Shown: in pieces, positions 16,776 through 23,938 of the stretch | Layout: each line of letters starts with the position of its first letter | Numbering within the stretch: position 1 is the first letter of the stretch | NCBI GenBank assembly: GCA_031272885.1 | Contig: JAISSX010000051.1 | Span: 1-54,502 of the forward strand | Length of the DNA: 54,502 nt | Reading direction: 5' to 3' | DNA from: Bifidobacteriaceae bacterium | GTDB lineage: Bacteria > Actinomycetota > Actinomycetes > Actinomycetales > WQXJ01 | The notes under the pieces: model-generated | Databases searched by the model: none | What the model was told of the DNA's origin: nothing | The model's input: the letters and a program-made list of their open reading frames with translations, nothing else | Made by a program: the position numbers and the translations under genes

Positions 16776-17497
16776 CACTTGAATTACTGCCCGCCGTCGA
16801 TGTTTCGGACGGCCAAGCCGTGCGCCTGGTGCAAGGCCAGGCCGGGTCGGAGACGTTCTACGGCGACCCGTTGGCGGCCGCGCTGGATTGGCAGCGCGGC
16901 GGCGCCCAGTGGGTGCACCTGGTTGACCTTGACGCCGCTTTTGGACGCGGCTCGAACGCCCACCTGTTGGAGGGCGTCATCGTGGCTCTGGACCTGAAGG
17001 TGGAACTGTCCGGCGGCATCCGGGACGACGCCTCGCTGGCGGCGGCGTTGGCCACCGGCGCGGCCCGCATCAACCTGGGCACGGCCGCCCTGGAAAACCC
17101 CGATTGGACGCGCCAGGTGATCCAGCGCCATGGCGAACGGATCGCCGTTGGCCTGGACGTCCGCGGCGGCCGGCTGGCCGCCCGCGGCTGGACCCGCGAG
17201 GGCGGTGAACTGTGGGAGGTGCTGGATCGCCTCAACGCCGATGGCTGCCGCCGCTACGTGGTGACCGACGTGACCAAGGACGGCACGTTGCAGGGCCCCA
17301 ACCTGGAACTGTTGGCGCAGGTTTGCGCCCACACCGATGCCGCGGTGGTGGCCTCGGGCGGCATCGCCACCCTGGATGACATTGCGGCGCTGCGGGAACT
17401 GGTGCCGCTGGGGGTGGAGGGCGCCATCGTCGGCAAGGCGCTCTACGCCGGGGCCTTCACACTGGAACAAGCCTTGGCGGTGGCCGCAGAGAGGTGA
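16772..17497 (+). CDS. priA: Phosphoribosyl isomerase A (HisA/PriA)
   Basis: A 241-residue (beta/alpha)8 isomerase that converts ProFAR to PRFAR in histidine synthesis. In actinobacteria without a separate trpF, the same enzyme (PriA) also isomerises phosphoribosyl-anthranilate in tryptophan synthesis; the bifunctional label here rests on lineage, not on a residue test. Key blocks are [18 protein letters not shown] with the first catalytic Asp (10), [20 protein letters not shown] and the second catalytic Asp in TDVTKDGTL (about 165-170). Length is normal. It is the last histidine gene of this cluster; hisF and hisI are absent downstream. Confidence 0.95.
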   Translation: MTLELLPAVDVSDGQAVRLVQGQAGSETFYGDPLAAALDWQRGGAQWVHLVDLDAAFGRGSNAHLLEGVIVALDLKVELSGGIRDDASLAAALATGAARINLGTAALENPDWTRQVIQRHGERIAVGLDVRGGRLAARGWTREGGELWEVLDRLNADGCRRYVVTDVTKDGTLQGPNLELLAQVCAHTDAAVVASGGIATLDDIAALRELVPLGVEGAIVGKALYAGAFTLEQALAVAAER

Positions 17498-17552
17498 TGC
17501 ATGTCCCGCAGCCACCAGGCAGACAAGAATCACCTGTGAGCTAATCGTTACG

Positions 17553-17558
17553 TAGACT
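17553..17558 (+). promoter_or_regulatory. -10 box of a leaderless promoter for the lipoprotein gene
   Basis: TAGACT, six bases (GATCCA), then ATG 17565. This is the same box and the same spacing as before hisC. No Shine-Dalgarno sequence is present. Confidence 0.5.
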
Positions 17559-17564
17559 GATCCA

Positions 17565-18995
17565 ATGCACCGTCTCAGCTCGCGCCTGGCTGCGGCCGCC
17601 TTGGCCTTGGTGGTGGCCGGCCTGGCTGGTTGCAGCGGCGACGCCGATGGCGCCCCCACGCCATCGGGCAGTGACGCCTCCAATGGCTTGTCCAACCTGG
17701 CCAGCGCGGTGCCGCCGGCCCCTTCGGAGCTAATCCAGCAGATCATGGATGAGCCGATCGACGCCACCGAGCGGCAGGCCGCCCAGTTGCAGGCGTGGGG
17801 GGACGATGCCGTGACGGCCTTCCGCACCCGGCTGGCCGGTTTCAACGGGGCGGGGGTTTTGGCGGCGCTGACTTCGTCCGAATTGGTGGCCGGCCGGCCA
17901 GGCGCCGCCTGGAAGGACGCCGTCGACCAGATCGTGGCGCCGCTGCGGGAGGCCTTCGGGCCGTACGCCCGGGTGGCCCGGGCCATGACAGAAGAGCAGT
18001 TCGCGGCCGTGGGGGCCGTCGAGGGCGAGTGGGGCGCCTTGGTGCCGGCGTTGTTCTACCTGGACGGGCCACAGGCCGCGGTGATCGAGCCGGCACAGGC
18101 GGTGGCCCAGTTCCGGGCCGGTCTGATTCCCGGCCACCCCGAGGTGGGCATTCCGCTGGCCACCGAGGTCTTTACCACCGCGGTGGAGCGCGATGACGGC
18201 GCGGACCCGGCCGGGTTGGGCCGCGCCTTCGCCGAGGGCCTGGATGCCTTCTTTGCGGACGGCAGCCAGGACGCCACCTGGCTGGGCTGGGTCGGTGACG
18301 CCCTGGTGGGGCGGGCCTCCACCACGCCGTGGCCGGCCATGGAACCGGTCATGCTGCTGGGCGCCTACCGCTACGGCCAGGCCACCTGCCGGGCCCAGAT
18401 TGAGGGCCACGAGCCCGGTGTCTACGCCCTGGCCATGGGGGCGCGCTTCGACATCTGGACGGGGGAGGAGGGCGTGGCGGTTGGCTCGGCCGCGCTGCAG
18501 GTGCCGCCCACGGTTGGCGCCGGCGAGCTGCCTGCCATCGAAGAGGACGTGTCCGATGGCGGCACCGCACCCGAGGCCAAAGGCTGGCTGGTGGCGCGGC
18601 GCGACAACAAGGAGGAAGGGTCCGCGGCGGTCTTTTCGACCGACGCCCTGGCCGGCTTGTACGCGCTGGAGGTGCCGCTGGACAACCTGGCCTATTCGGC
18701 CGAGTCTTTGGGCACCATCTTCCTGATCGAGGACAAGTGGGCGGACGTGACCGACCAGTACGTCACCAATGACGTCAAGATCTACCGCTGTTCCACCACC
18801 ATCAAGGCCATCAACGCCGCCGAAGGGACCTACTACAACCTGGTGGGGCCCATCAATGGCGAATCGCCGCCCACCTCGCTGCAGGTGGTCAAGGGCACCG
18901 AGAAGCACTACTTGGACTGTGTGGCCGATGAGACGATTTGGGAGAAGCTTGGTCCGTTGGTGAAGGCCCTGGACCCTGTCGAAGAAGAGGAATGA
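17565..18995 (+). CDS. Lipoprotein of unknown function
   Basis: A 476-residue exported protein. The signal peptide ends in a lipobox (GLAGC, Cys 23) followed by a Ser/Asp/Pro-rich spacer. The body is mixed, with several aromatic residues and four Cys in the last 230 residues (ATCRAQ, KIYRCS, YLDCVAD among them), and an acidic C terminus (VEEEE). I do not recognise a family. Its stop overlaps the start of the next gene (ATGA), so the two are probably made together. A third exported protein gene converges on the pair. Confidence 0.85.
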   Translation: MHRLSSRLAAAALALVVAGLAGCSGDADGAPTPSGSDASNGLSNLASAVPPAPSELIQQIMDEPIDATERQAAQLQAWGDDAVTAFRTRLAGFNGAGVLAALTSSELVAGRPGAAWKDAVDQIVAPLREAFGPYARVARAMTEEQFAAVGAVEGEWGALVPALFYLDGPQAAVIEPAQAVAQFRAGLIPGHPEVGIPLATEVFTTAVERDDGADPAGLGRAFAEGLDAFFADGSQDATWLGWVGDALVGRASTTPWPAMEPVMLLGAYRYGQATCRAQIEGHEPGVYALAMGARFDIWTGEEGVAVGSAALQVPPTVGAGELPAIEEDVSDGGTAPEAKGWLVARRDNKEEGSAAVFSTDALAGLYALEVPLDNLAYSAESLGTIFLIEDKWADVTDQYVTNDVKIYRCSTTIKAINAAEGTYYNLVGPINGESPPTSLQVVKGTEKHYLDCVADETIWEKLGPLVKALDPVEEEE

Positions 18996-20365
18996 TGACC
19001 CAAGCCCCAGGTTCTGGCCCCGGCGGGGCGGCACTGCCACCGCCGCCCCCTCCGCCCCCTCCGCCCCCTCCGCCGTTGCCTGAACCCGAGCCTGAACCGC
19101 CGGCCGCGCCGGCCCGCCCGGTGCGCCAGTCCGTCATGCCTGGGGCACCTCAGCCTACGGTGCCCGCTGCGCCGGCCCTCCCGGTGCGCCAGTCCGTCAT
19201 GCCGCAGGCGGCCAGGGGCGCCCAGGCAGCCCAGGCAGCCCAGGGTTCCCAGGCGGTCCAGCCGCCGATGGCGCCCGTCACGCCGCCCGCCGCCGCACCG
19301 GTGGCGGCGGCGCCGGTTCCCGCCGCGCCGCCCCCGGCTCCGCCCGCGCCGGTTTACGCCCCCGAGCCCTTGACCTACACCCCCACGCCGTTGGTTTATG
19401 CGGCGCAGCCGCCGGCGGCTGCCACGCCGCTGGCTTCACCCGAGCCGCCGGTCTATGCGCCGGCCACGCAACCGCCGGTTTATGCGCCGCAACCGACGCC
19501 CGCGGCGCAGGACCCGGCTGCCTCGGCCCCGGACACCCGCCCGGACGATCGACCGGCCGGGCGCCGGCCTGCCCGGACGGCCATCCTGATCGCCGCGATC
19601 CTGGTCTTGGGCGTGGGGTTGGGCGGCGGTGGCTACTGGGCCTACGGCCACTTCTTCGGCGATGACGACAAGGCGACGCAGGCGGCCTCGGGCAGCGACG
19701 ACCAGGCGACGGCGGATGCCGGCGCCGCCGCCGACGCCACAACCGAGGCCCCCGCACCGTCACCGTCACCCGCCACCCAAGCCACCGAGGAACCGGAGCC
19801 GTCCGCCACGCCCACCCCGGACACCCCAACTACCGAGGCGGCATCGCCCACGGCTTCGCCCACGCCCAGCGACACGCCATCGGCCGTAGTCACCGACTCG
19901 AGTGGCAGCACGCCACAACAGCAGGCCGAAACTCTGGCTTCCCTCCTGACCACTTCGTCCCTGGCCCGCGGCTCACTAGGGCCGGCCATTACGGCGGTGG
20001 CGCAATGCACCGACGTGGATGCCCAGGTGACGGCCATGGAGGCGATTGCCCAGAATCGGCGTGACCTGCTGAACGTGCTGCAGGTGGAGGGCGTCTACGT
20101 GGCGGACCTGGAGCAGGCCGACGCCTTGCTGGAGCACTTGGCCGCAGCCGTGAACAACTCCCTGCAGGCCGACGAAGCCTACTTGGAGTGGGCCAAGGCG
20201 ATGGCTGCCTCCAACTGCGCGGCCGGTTCCGGCCAGTCGTACTACGACCTGGCGGCTACCTTCGACGCTCCGGCCACCGAGGCCAAGCGGGCCTTCCTGG
20301 AGATCTGGAACGGCGTCATCGTGCCCAAGTACGGCGTGCCTAGCTTCACGGAATCCCAAATCTGA
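18992..20365 (+). CDS. Proline-rich single-pass membrane protein, unknown function
   Basis: A 457-residue protein. The start is ATG 18992, overlapping the lipoprotein stop; ATG 18995 is an equal candidate with AAGAGG better spaced. A run of 13 Pro lies near residues 16-28, followed by a duplicated PVRQSVMP motif and long Pro/Ala repeats. One membrane segment (ARTAILIAAILVLGVGLGG) lies near residues 192-212. A Thr/Ser/Pro/Glu-rich stalk and a helical C-terminal domain of about 140 residues with two Cys (AQCTDV, ASNCAA) follow. The layout suggests a cytoplasmic Pro-rich part and an external domain. Its function is unknown. Confidence 0.8.
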   Translation: MMTQAPGSGPGGAALPPPPPPPPPPPPPLPEPEPEPPAAPARPVRQSVMPGAPQPTVPAAPALPVRQSVMPQAARGAQAAQAAQGSQAVQPPMAPVTPPAAAPVAAAPVPAAPPPAPPAPVYAPEPLTYTPTPLVYAAQPPAAATPLASPEPPVYAPATQPPVYAPQPTPAAQDPAASAPDTRPDDRPAGRRPARTAILIAAILVLGVGLGGGGYWAYGHFFGDDDKATQAASGSDDQATADAGAAADATTEAPAPSPSPATQATEEPEPSATPTPDTPTTEAASPTASPTPSDTPSAVVTDSSGSTPQQQAETLASLLTTSSLARGSLGPAITAVAQCTDVDAQVTAMEAIAQNRRDLLNVLQVEGVYVADLEQADALLEHLAAAVNNSLQADEAYLEWAKAMAASNCAAGSGQSYYDLAATFDAPATEAKRAFLEIWNGVIVPKYGVPSFTESQI

Positions 20366-20388
20366 ACTGGGCGTTTTCGCAGTTCAGA
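20361..20388. terminator. Hairpin shared by two convergent genes
   Basis: TCTGAACTG (20361-20369) pairs perfectly with CAGTTCAGA (20380-20388) around a 10-base loop. The arms contain the stop codons of both convergent genes (TGA at 20363-20365 on + and 20386-20384 on -). It could act as a bidirectional terminator, although there is no T tract. Confidence 0.55.
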
Positions 20389-21241
20389 TGGCAACTTGGG
20401 CGATCTGGAAGAGCCCCTGGACCACTTCAGTCAGGTCTGCCGGCGCGGCTGAGCCCCAGTCGCCGTCGGTGTCGAAGCGCCACAGCGAATAGTCGTCCAG
20501 CACCACGGTCAGCGACCAGTTGACCCAGTTGGTCGGCTGCCCGTTGTCTAGGCGGACTTCGTCGTAGTAGTAGTCCCAGCCGTGCAGATGGTCTTCCAGT
20601 AGTGCCACCACGGCATCGGCCTGCTCCTGGCTCATCGGTGAGAACTCGGCGGCCAGGTCGGTTTCCGGGAGCCACCACTTGACGGTGTTGTCCCAGTCCA
20701 CCGCCAGCGCCATGGTTTCGAAGTTGAACAGCAGCGTGTAGGTTTCGGTCTCGCCTTGGATGGTAAGCCCCACCAGCCGTGGCTGCTCGATGGTGGGTAG
20801 CATGTCGCGGCCCGCTGGGTTGCTGAACAGGAAGGACAGGCTGGGGTCGTTGGCCGCCGCGTAATCCGCCAGCGCGTCATGGACCAGGTCGCAGTCCCAG
20901 CCCACCAAGTCGCTGCGGTGCATCAGGGCCGTGTCCAGGTCGATCTTGTAGGCCTGCTCGAACGTGATACCGCAGCCCTCGAAAATGCGGCGGACCTCAT
21001 CGGGGGAGTAGACCATGCCTTCTTCCAGGTTGGTGTGGTCCGGCCGCGACAGGGGTACGTCGTCGCCGGTGGGCAGCGTGGGGCTGGGCCAACCGGTCGG
21101 TTTGGCTGTGATGGTCGATGGCGTCCCTTGGGCCAGCGGGCTGGTGCGGTCGCCGCCCGCACAACCGGCGCTGAGGGCGGCGACGGCCGCCAGGGCGGTA
21201 ACAGTGGCCACCAGGGCGGCCGAGTGCTGCAGGCTTCTCAT
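20384..21241 (-). CDS. Lipoprotein of unknown function
   Basis: A 285-residue exported protein with a signal peptide and lipobox (LSAGC, Cys 27), then a Ser/Thr/Pro-rich spacer. The mature part has paired Cys (EGCGITF and VGWDCDLV) that could form a disulfide, and several Trp in the C-terminal half (WDNTVKWWLPE, GWDYYYDE). I do not recognise the family. It converges on the two upstream exported-protein genes, and the last bases overlap a shared hairpin. The start is ATG 21241. Confidence 0.8.
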   Translation of the reverse strand: MRSLQHSAALVATVTALAAVAALSAGCAGGDRTSPLAQGTPSTITAKPTGWPSPTLPTGDDVPLSRPDHTNLEEGMVYSPDEVRRIFEGCGITFEQAYKIDLDTALMHRSDLVGWDCDLVHDALADYAAANDPSLSFLFSNPAGRDMLPTIEQPRLVGLTIQGETETYTLLFNFETMALAVDWDNTVKWWLPETDLAAEFSPMSQEQADAVVALLEDHLHGWDYYYDEVRLDNGQPTNWVNWSLTVVLDDYSLWRFDTDGDWGSAAPADLTEVVQGLFQIAQVAI

Positions 21242-21334
21242 GCCCTGTCTATGTCACCTGCCCGGCCGTTCCTTACGCGAGGGACAGGTGACCTTTCGTG
21301 ACGGGGGAGGGGCGGGGAGGAGGCGAAAGGCTGG

Positions 21335-21501
21335 TAAGATACCCGGGACCGACCGTCCGGCAGCAGGCCGGGCGGGGCGTAAGTGGAGCCAGAGAAGCTC
21401 TCACCCGAGTTCCCATGGGGCAGTCAGCAGTACTAGAGGGAGCTGGGTCAAGGCCGCTGGCCTCCGCGCGCGCCCGCAACTAGACGTGGAGGAGAATCAC
21501 C
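21335..21501 (+). promoter_or_regulatory. infC leader region
   Basis: TAAGAT at 21335-21340 is a possible -10 (the -35 is not clear). It would give a leader of about 155 bases before infC. The leader has several complementary GC-rich stretches, including AGGCC-GC-TGGCCT, and ends in a strong GGAGGAGA at 21488-21495. Long structured leaders are usual for infC-rpmI-rplT, where L20 or IF3 often controls the operon; whether that applies here is not shown. Confidence 0.45.
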
Positions 21502-22302
21502 ATCAGCGAGCCTCGCATCAATGACCGGATCCGCGTACCAGAAGTACGCCTGGTAGGCCCTGCCGGCGAACAGGTAGGGATAGTCAAACTGGATGTGGCG
21601 TTGCGCTTGGCGGCCGAGGCCGATCTTGACCTGGTTGAAGTGGCCCCCGATGCCCGCCCCCCAGTGGCCAAATTGATGGACTACGGCAAGTTCAAGTATG
21701 AGTCAGCCCAAAAAGCCCGTGACGCCCGCCGGCGTCAGGTGGGCACGGTGTTGAAGGAGATCCGTTTCCGGCTCAAGATCGATCCACATGACTACGGCAC
21801 CAAAAAGGGGCACGTGGAGCGGTTCTTGAACCAGGGCGACAAGGTCAAGGTGATGATCATGTTCCGCGGCCGCGAACAGTCCAGGCCCGAACTGGGCCTG
21901 CGTCTGTTGCAGAAGCTGGCGGACGATGTAGCTGAACTGAGCACCGTCGAATCGGCGCCCAGGCAGGACGGGCGCAACATGGTGATGGTGTTGGCGCCGG
22001 TCAAGAAGAAGGCCGAACTGCGGACCCAGGCGCCACAGCGCAAGAAGACCCGCGACGCCGCCCCGGCGGCGGCGCCGGCCCCCGAAAGGGCCGAAGCCGA
22101 AGCCCCAGCCGAGGTCGAAGCTGAGGTTCCAGTCGAAGCCCCAGTCGAAGCCCCAGCCGAGGCCGAAGCCAAGGTTCCAGCCAAACCCAAGGCCCCAGCA
22201 GGGGCCAAACCCAAGGCTCCAGCCAAACCCAAGGCCCCAGCTAAGGCCAAAGCCGAAGCTGTAGCAGAAGCACCAGCAGAAGAATCAACGAAGGATAGCT
22301 AG
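21502..22302 (+). CDS. infC: Translation initiation factor IF-3 with ATC start
   Basis: IF-3 controls start-codon selection and prevents 30S-50S joining. The conserved N terminus ([18 protein letters not shown]) is encoded from ATC 21502, right after GGAGGAGA at 21488-21495; an in-frame TAG at 21481 rules out an upstream start, and the first GTG (21595) would delete this conserved part. A non-AUG start fits the known autoregulation of infC. The N domain and linker ([10 protein letters not shown]) are followed by the C domain ([32 protein letters not shown]) to about residue 185. A tail of about 80 residues, first acidic and then Lys/Pro/Ala-rich, extends it to 266 residues. Confidence 0.93.
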   Translation: MSEPRINDRIRVPEVRLVGPAGEQVGIVKLDVALRLAAEADLDLVEVAPDARPPVAKLMDYGKFKYESAQKARDARRRQVGTVLKEIRFRLKIDPHDYGTKKGHVERFLNQGDKVKVMIMFRGREQSRPELGLRLLQKLADDVAELSTVESAPRQDGRNMVMVLAPVKKKAELRTQAPQRKKTRDAAPAAAPAPERAEAEAPAEVEAEVPVEAPVEAPAEAEAKVPAKPKAPAGAKPKAPAKPKAPAKAKAEAVAEAPAEESTKDS

Positions 22303-22305
22303 GCC

Positions 22306-22500
22306 ATGCCGAAGAACAAGACGCACTCCGGTGCGAAGAAGCGGTTCCGGGTCACCGGGACGGGCAAGATCATGCACGAGCAGCCCGGCGCGCGGCACAA
22401 CTTCGAATCCAAGTCATCGCGGCGCACCAGGCGCCTCAGCGACGACAAGGTGATTGCGAAGGCCGATCGCAAGGTAGTCAGGAAGCTGCTGGGCCGCTAG
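22306..22500 (+). CDS. rpmI: 50S ribosomal protein L35
   Basis: A 64-residue, strongly basic protein with the L35 signature [20 protein letters not shown] and the conserved ending. It is placed between infC and rplT with a 3-base gap after infC, the standard order. The start codon ATG follows the infC stop so closely that coupling is likely. Confidence 0.98.
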   Translation: MPKNKTHSGAKKRFRVTGTGKIMHEQPGARHNFESKSSRRTRRLSDDKVIAKADRKVVRKLLGR

Positions 22501-22531
22501 GCCCGCCCAGAACCAGGAAGGAAGCAAAGAC

Positions 22532-22930
22532 ATGGCACGTGTCAAGAGGGCAGTCAACGCCCACAAGAAGCGCCGCACCGTGCTGGAGCGCGCCTCCGGT
22601 TACCGGGGCCAGCGCTCGCGGTTGTACCGCAAGGCCAAGGAGCAGGTGCAGCATTCCGGCAACTATGCGTTCCGGGATCGCAAGGCCCGCAAGGGCGATT
22701 TCCGCCGGCTGTGGATCCAACGGATCAACGCCGCCGCCCGCGCCAACGGCATCACCTACAACCGGTTCATCCAGGGCCTGCACCTGGCTGAGATCGAGGT
22801 GGACCGCCGCATGTTGGCCGAAATCGCCGTGAGCGACCCGGCCACGTTCACCCAGTTGGTGGAACTGGCCAAGCAGGCCCTGCCGGCGGACGTCAACGCC
22901 CCGGCCGAGCCGGCCCCGGCCGCCGCCTGA
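22532..22930 (+). CDS. rplT: 50S ribosomal protein L20
   Basis: A 132-residue protein that binds 23S rRNA early in 50S assembly and can act as translational repressor of its own operon in other bacteria. [36 protein letters not shown] and [25 protein letters not shown] blocks match L20 along its length. It ends in an Ala/Pro-rich extension of about 12 residues. AGGAAGGA lies upstream of ATG 22532. Confidence 0.98.
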   Translation: MARVKRAVNAHKKRRTVLERASGYRGQRSRLYRKAKEQVQHSGNYAFRDRKARKGDFRRLWIQRINAAARANGITYNRFIQGLHLAEIEVDRRMLAEIAVSDPATFTQLVELAKQALPADVNAPAEPAPAAA

Positions 22931-22970
22931 AGCGCCTAGACGGCTTCGCCGAACGCCTGGCAGCCTCGCC

Positions 22971-23816
22971 ATGTTGACCAACGTTCATTCGGACCGGGTC
23001 AAACGAGTGCGGGGCTTGGCCAGGCGTTCGGCGCGTCTGGAGGCCGGCCACCTGCTGGTGGAAGGCCCCCAGGCGTGCCGCGAGGCGGCCGAGGCCGGTC
23101 TAGTGATCGACCTCTACCTGACGCCCCAGGCGGGGGAACGCTACTCGGAGATCCCGGCCGCCACCCTGGACGCGGGCGGCTTTGTCCATGAGGCCGTGGC
23201 CGAATACGTGGCCGCCATTTCGGGCGACGCCCAGGGCGTGGTGGCGGTGGCGCATGACCCGGCCGCCGGGCTCACCCTGGAGGACCTGCTGGCAGAGCCG
23301 GGGGACCCAGCCGACCAGGCCCTGGTGGCGGTGTTCGAGCAGATCAGGGACCCGGGCAACGCCGGCACGGTCATCCGGGCGGCCGATGCCGCGGGGGCCG
23401 GTTTGGTGGTGTTCGCGGACGGCTCGGTCGATCCGACCTCGCCCAAGGTGGTGCGGGCTTCGGCCGGGTCGTATTTCCACCTGCCCGTCGTGGCGGCCGG
23501 CGCAGTGCCCGATGTCGCGGCCCGCCTCAGGGCATGCGGCCTGCAGGTCTTGGCGGCCGATGGCGCCGGCAAGGTGTCGCTGTTCCAGCCGGGCGACACG
23601 GACCTGGCCGCCCCGACCGCCTGGCTGTTCGGCAACGAGGCTCGCGGGTTGAGCGACGCGGCACTGGCGGTGGCCGATGCCTCGGTCCGTATTCCGGTGT
23701 ACGGCCAGGCTGAATCCCTCAACCTGGCCATGGCGGCCACGCTGTGCCTGTACGGCTCGGCCGCGGCCATGGCCGCGGCCGGGACCAACGCCCCACCTGG
23801 TCCAACCGGTGTGTGA
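22971..23816 (+). CDS. TrmH/SpoU-family RNA 2'-O-methyltransferase
   Basis: A 281-residue SPOUT methyltransferase that transfers a methyl group from SAM to a ribose in rRNA or tRNA. The N-terminal part is the substrate-binding domain (VKRVRGLARRSARLEAGHLLVEG). The catalytic domain shows motif 1 (EQIRDPGNAGTVIRAADAAG), motif 2 (LFGNEARGLSD) and motif 3 (VRIPVYGQAESLNLAMAATL), which form the trefoil-knot SAM site. It follows rplT by 40 bases, a frequent arrangement in actinobacteria. The exact RNA target is not clear; annotations as a 23S rRNA enzyme are common for this position. Confidence 0.93.
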   Translation: MLTNVHSDRVKRVRGLARRSARLEAGHLLVEGPQACREAAEAGLVIDLYLTPQAGERYSEIPAATLDAGGFVHEAVAEYVAAISGDAQGVVAVAHDPAAGLTLEDLLAEPGDPADQALVAVFEQIRDPGNAGTVIRAADAAGAGLVVFADGSVDPTSPKVVRASAGSYFHLPVVAAGAVPDVAARLRACGLQVLAADGAGKVSLFQPGDTDLAAPTAWLFGNEARGLSDAALAVADASVRIPVYGQAESLNLAMAATLCLYGSAAAMAAAGTNAPPGPTGV

Positions 23817-23822
23817 TTGGTC

Positions 23823-23835
23823 ACTGTGACACAGT
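23823..23835. promoter_or_regulatory. Perfect palindrome ahead of the LRR protein gene
   Basis: ACTGTG-A-CACAGT is a perfect 13-base palindrome 103 bases before ATG 23939 and 7 bases after the methyltransferase stop. Its TGTGACACA core resembles half of a CRP/GlxR-type site but lacks the full spacing. It may be an operator or part of a terminator; neither is shown. Confidence 0.3.
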
Positions 23836-23938
23836 TCGCAAACGGCCTTTTCGGCTTGGGCGGGTGGGTGGCCGCGACTTAGCGTGATGGAGCTTCGCCT
23901 CTTCGAATTAACCCCCAATATCCAAAGAGGTTGCCATC

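Noticed and set aside
21595..22302. infC starting at GTG 21595
   Set aside because: It removes the conserved IF-3 N terminus and has no Shine-Dalgarno; the ATC at 21502 has a strong one.
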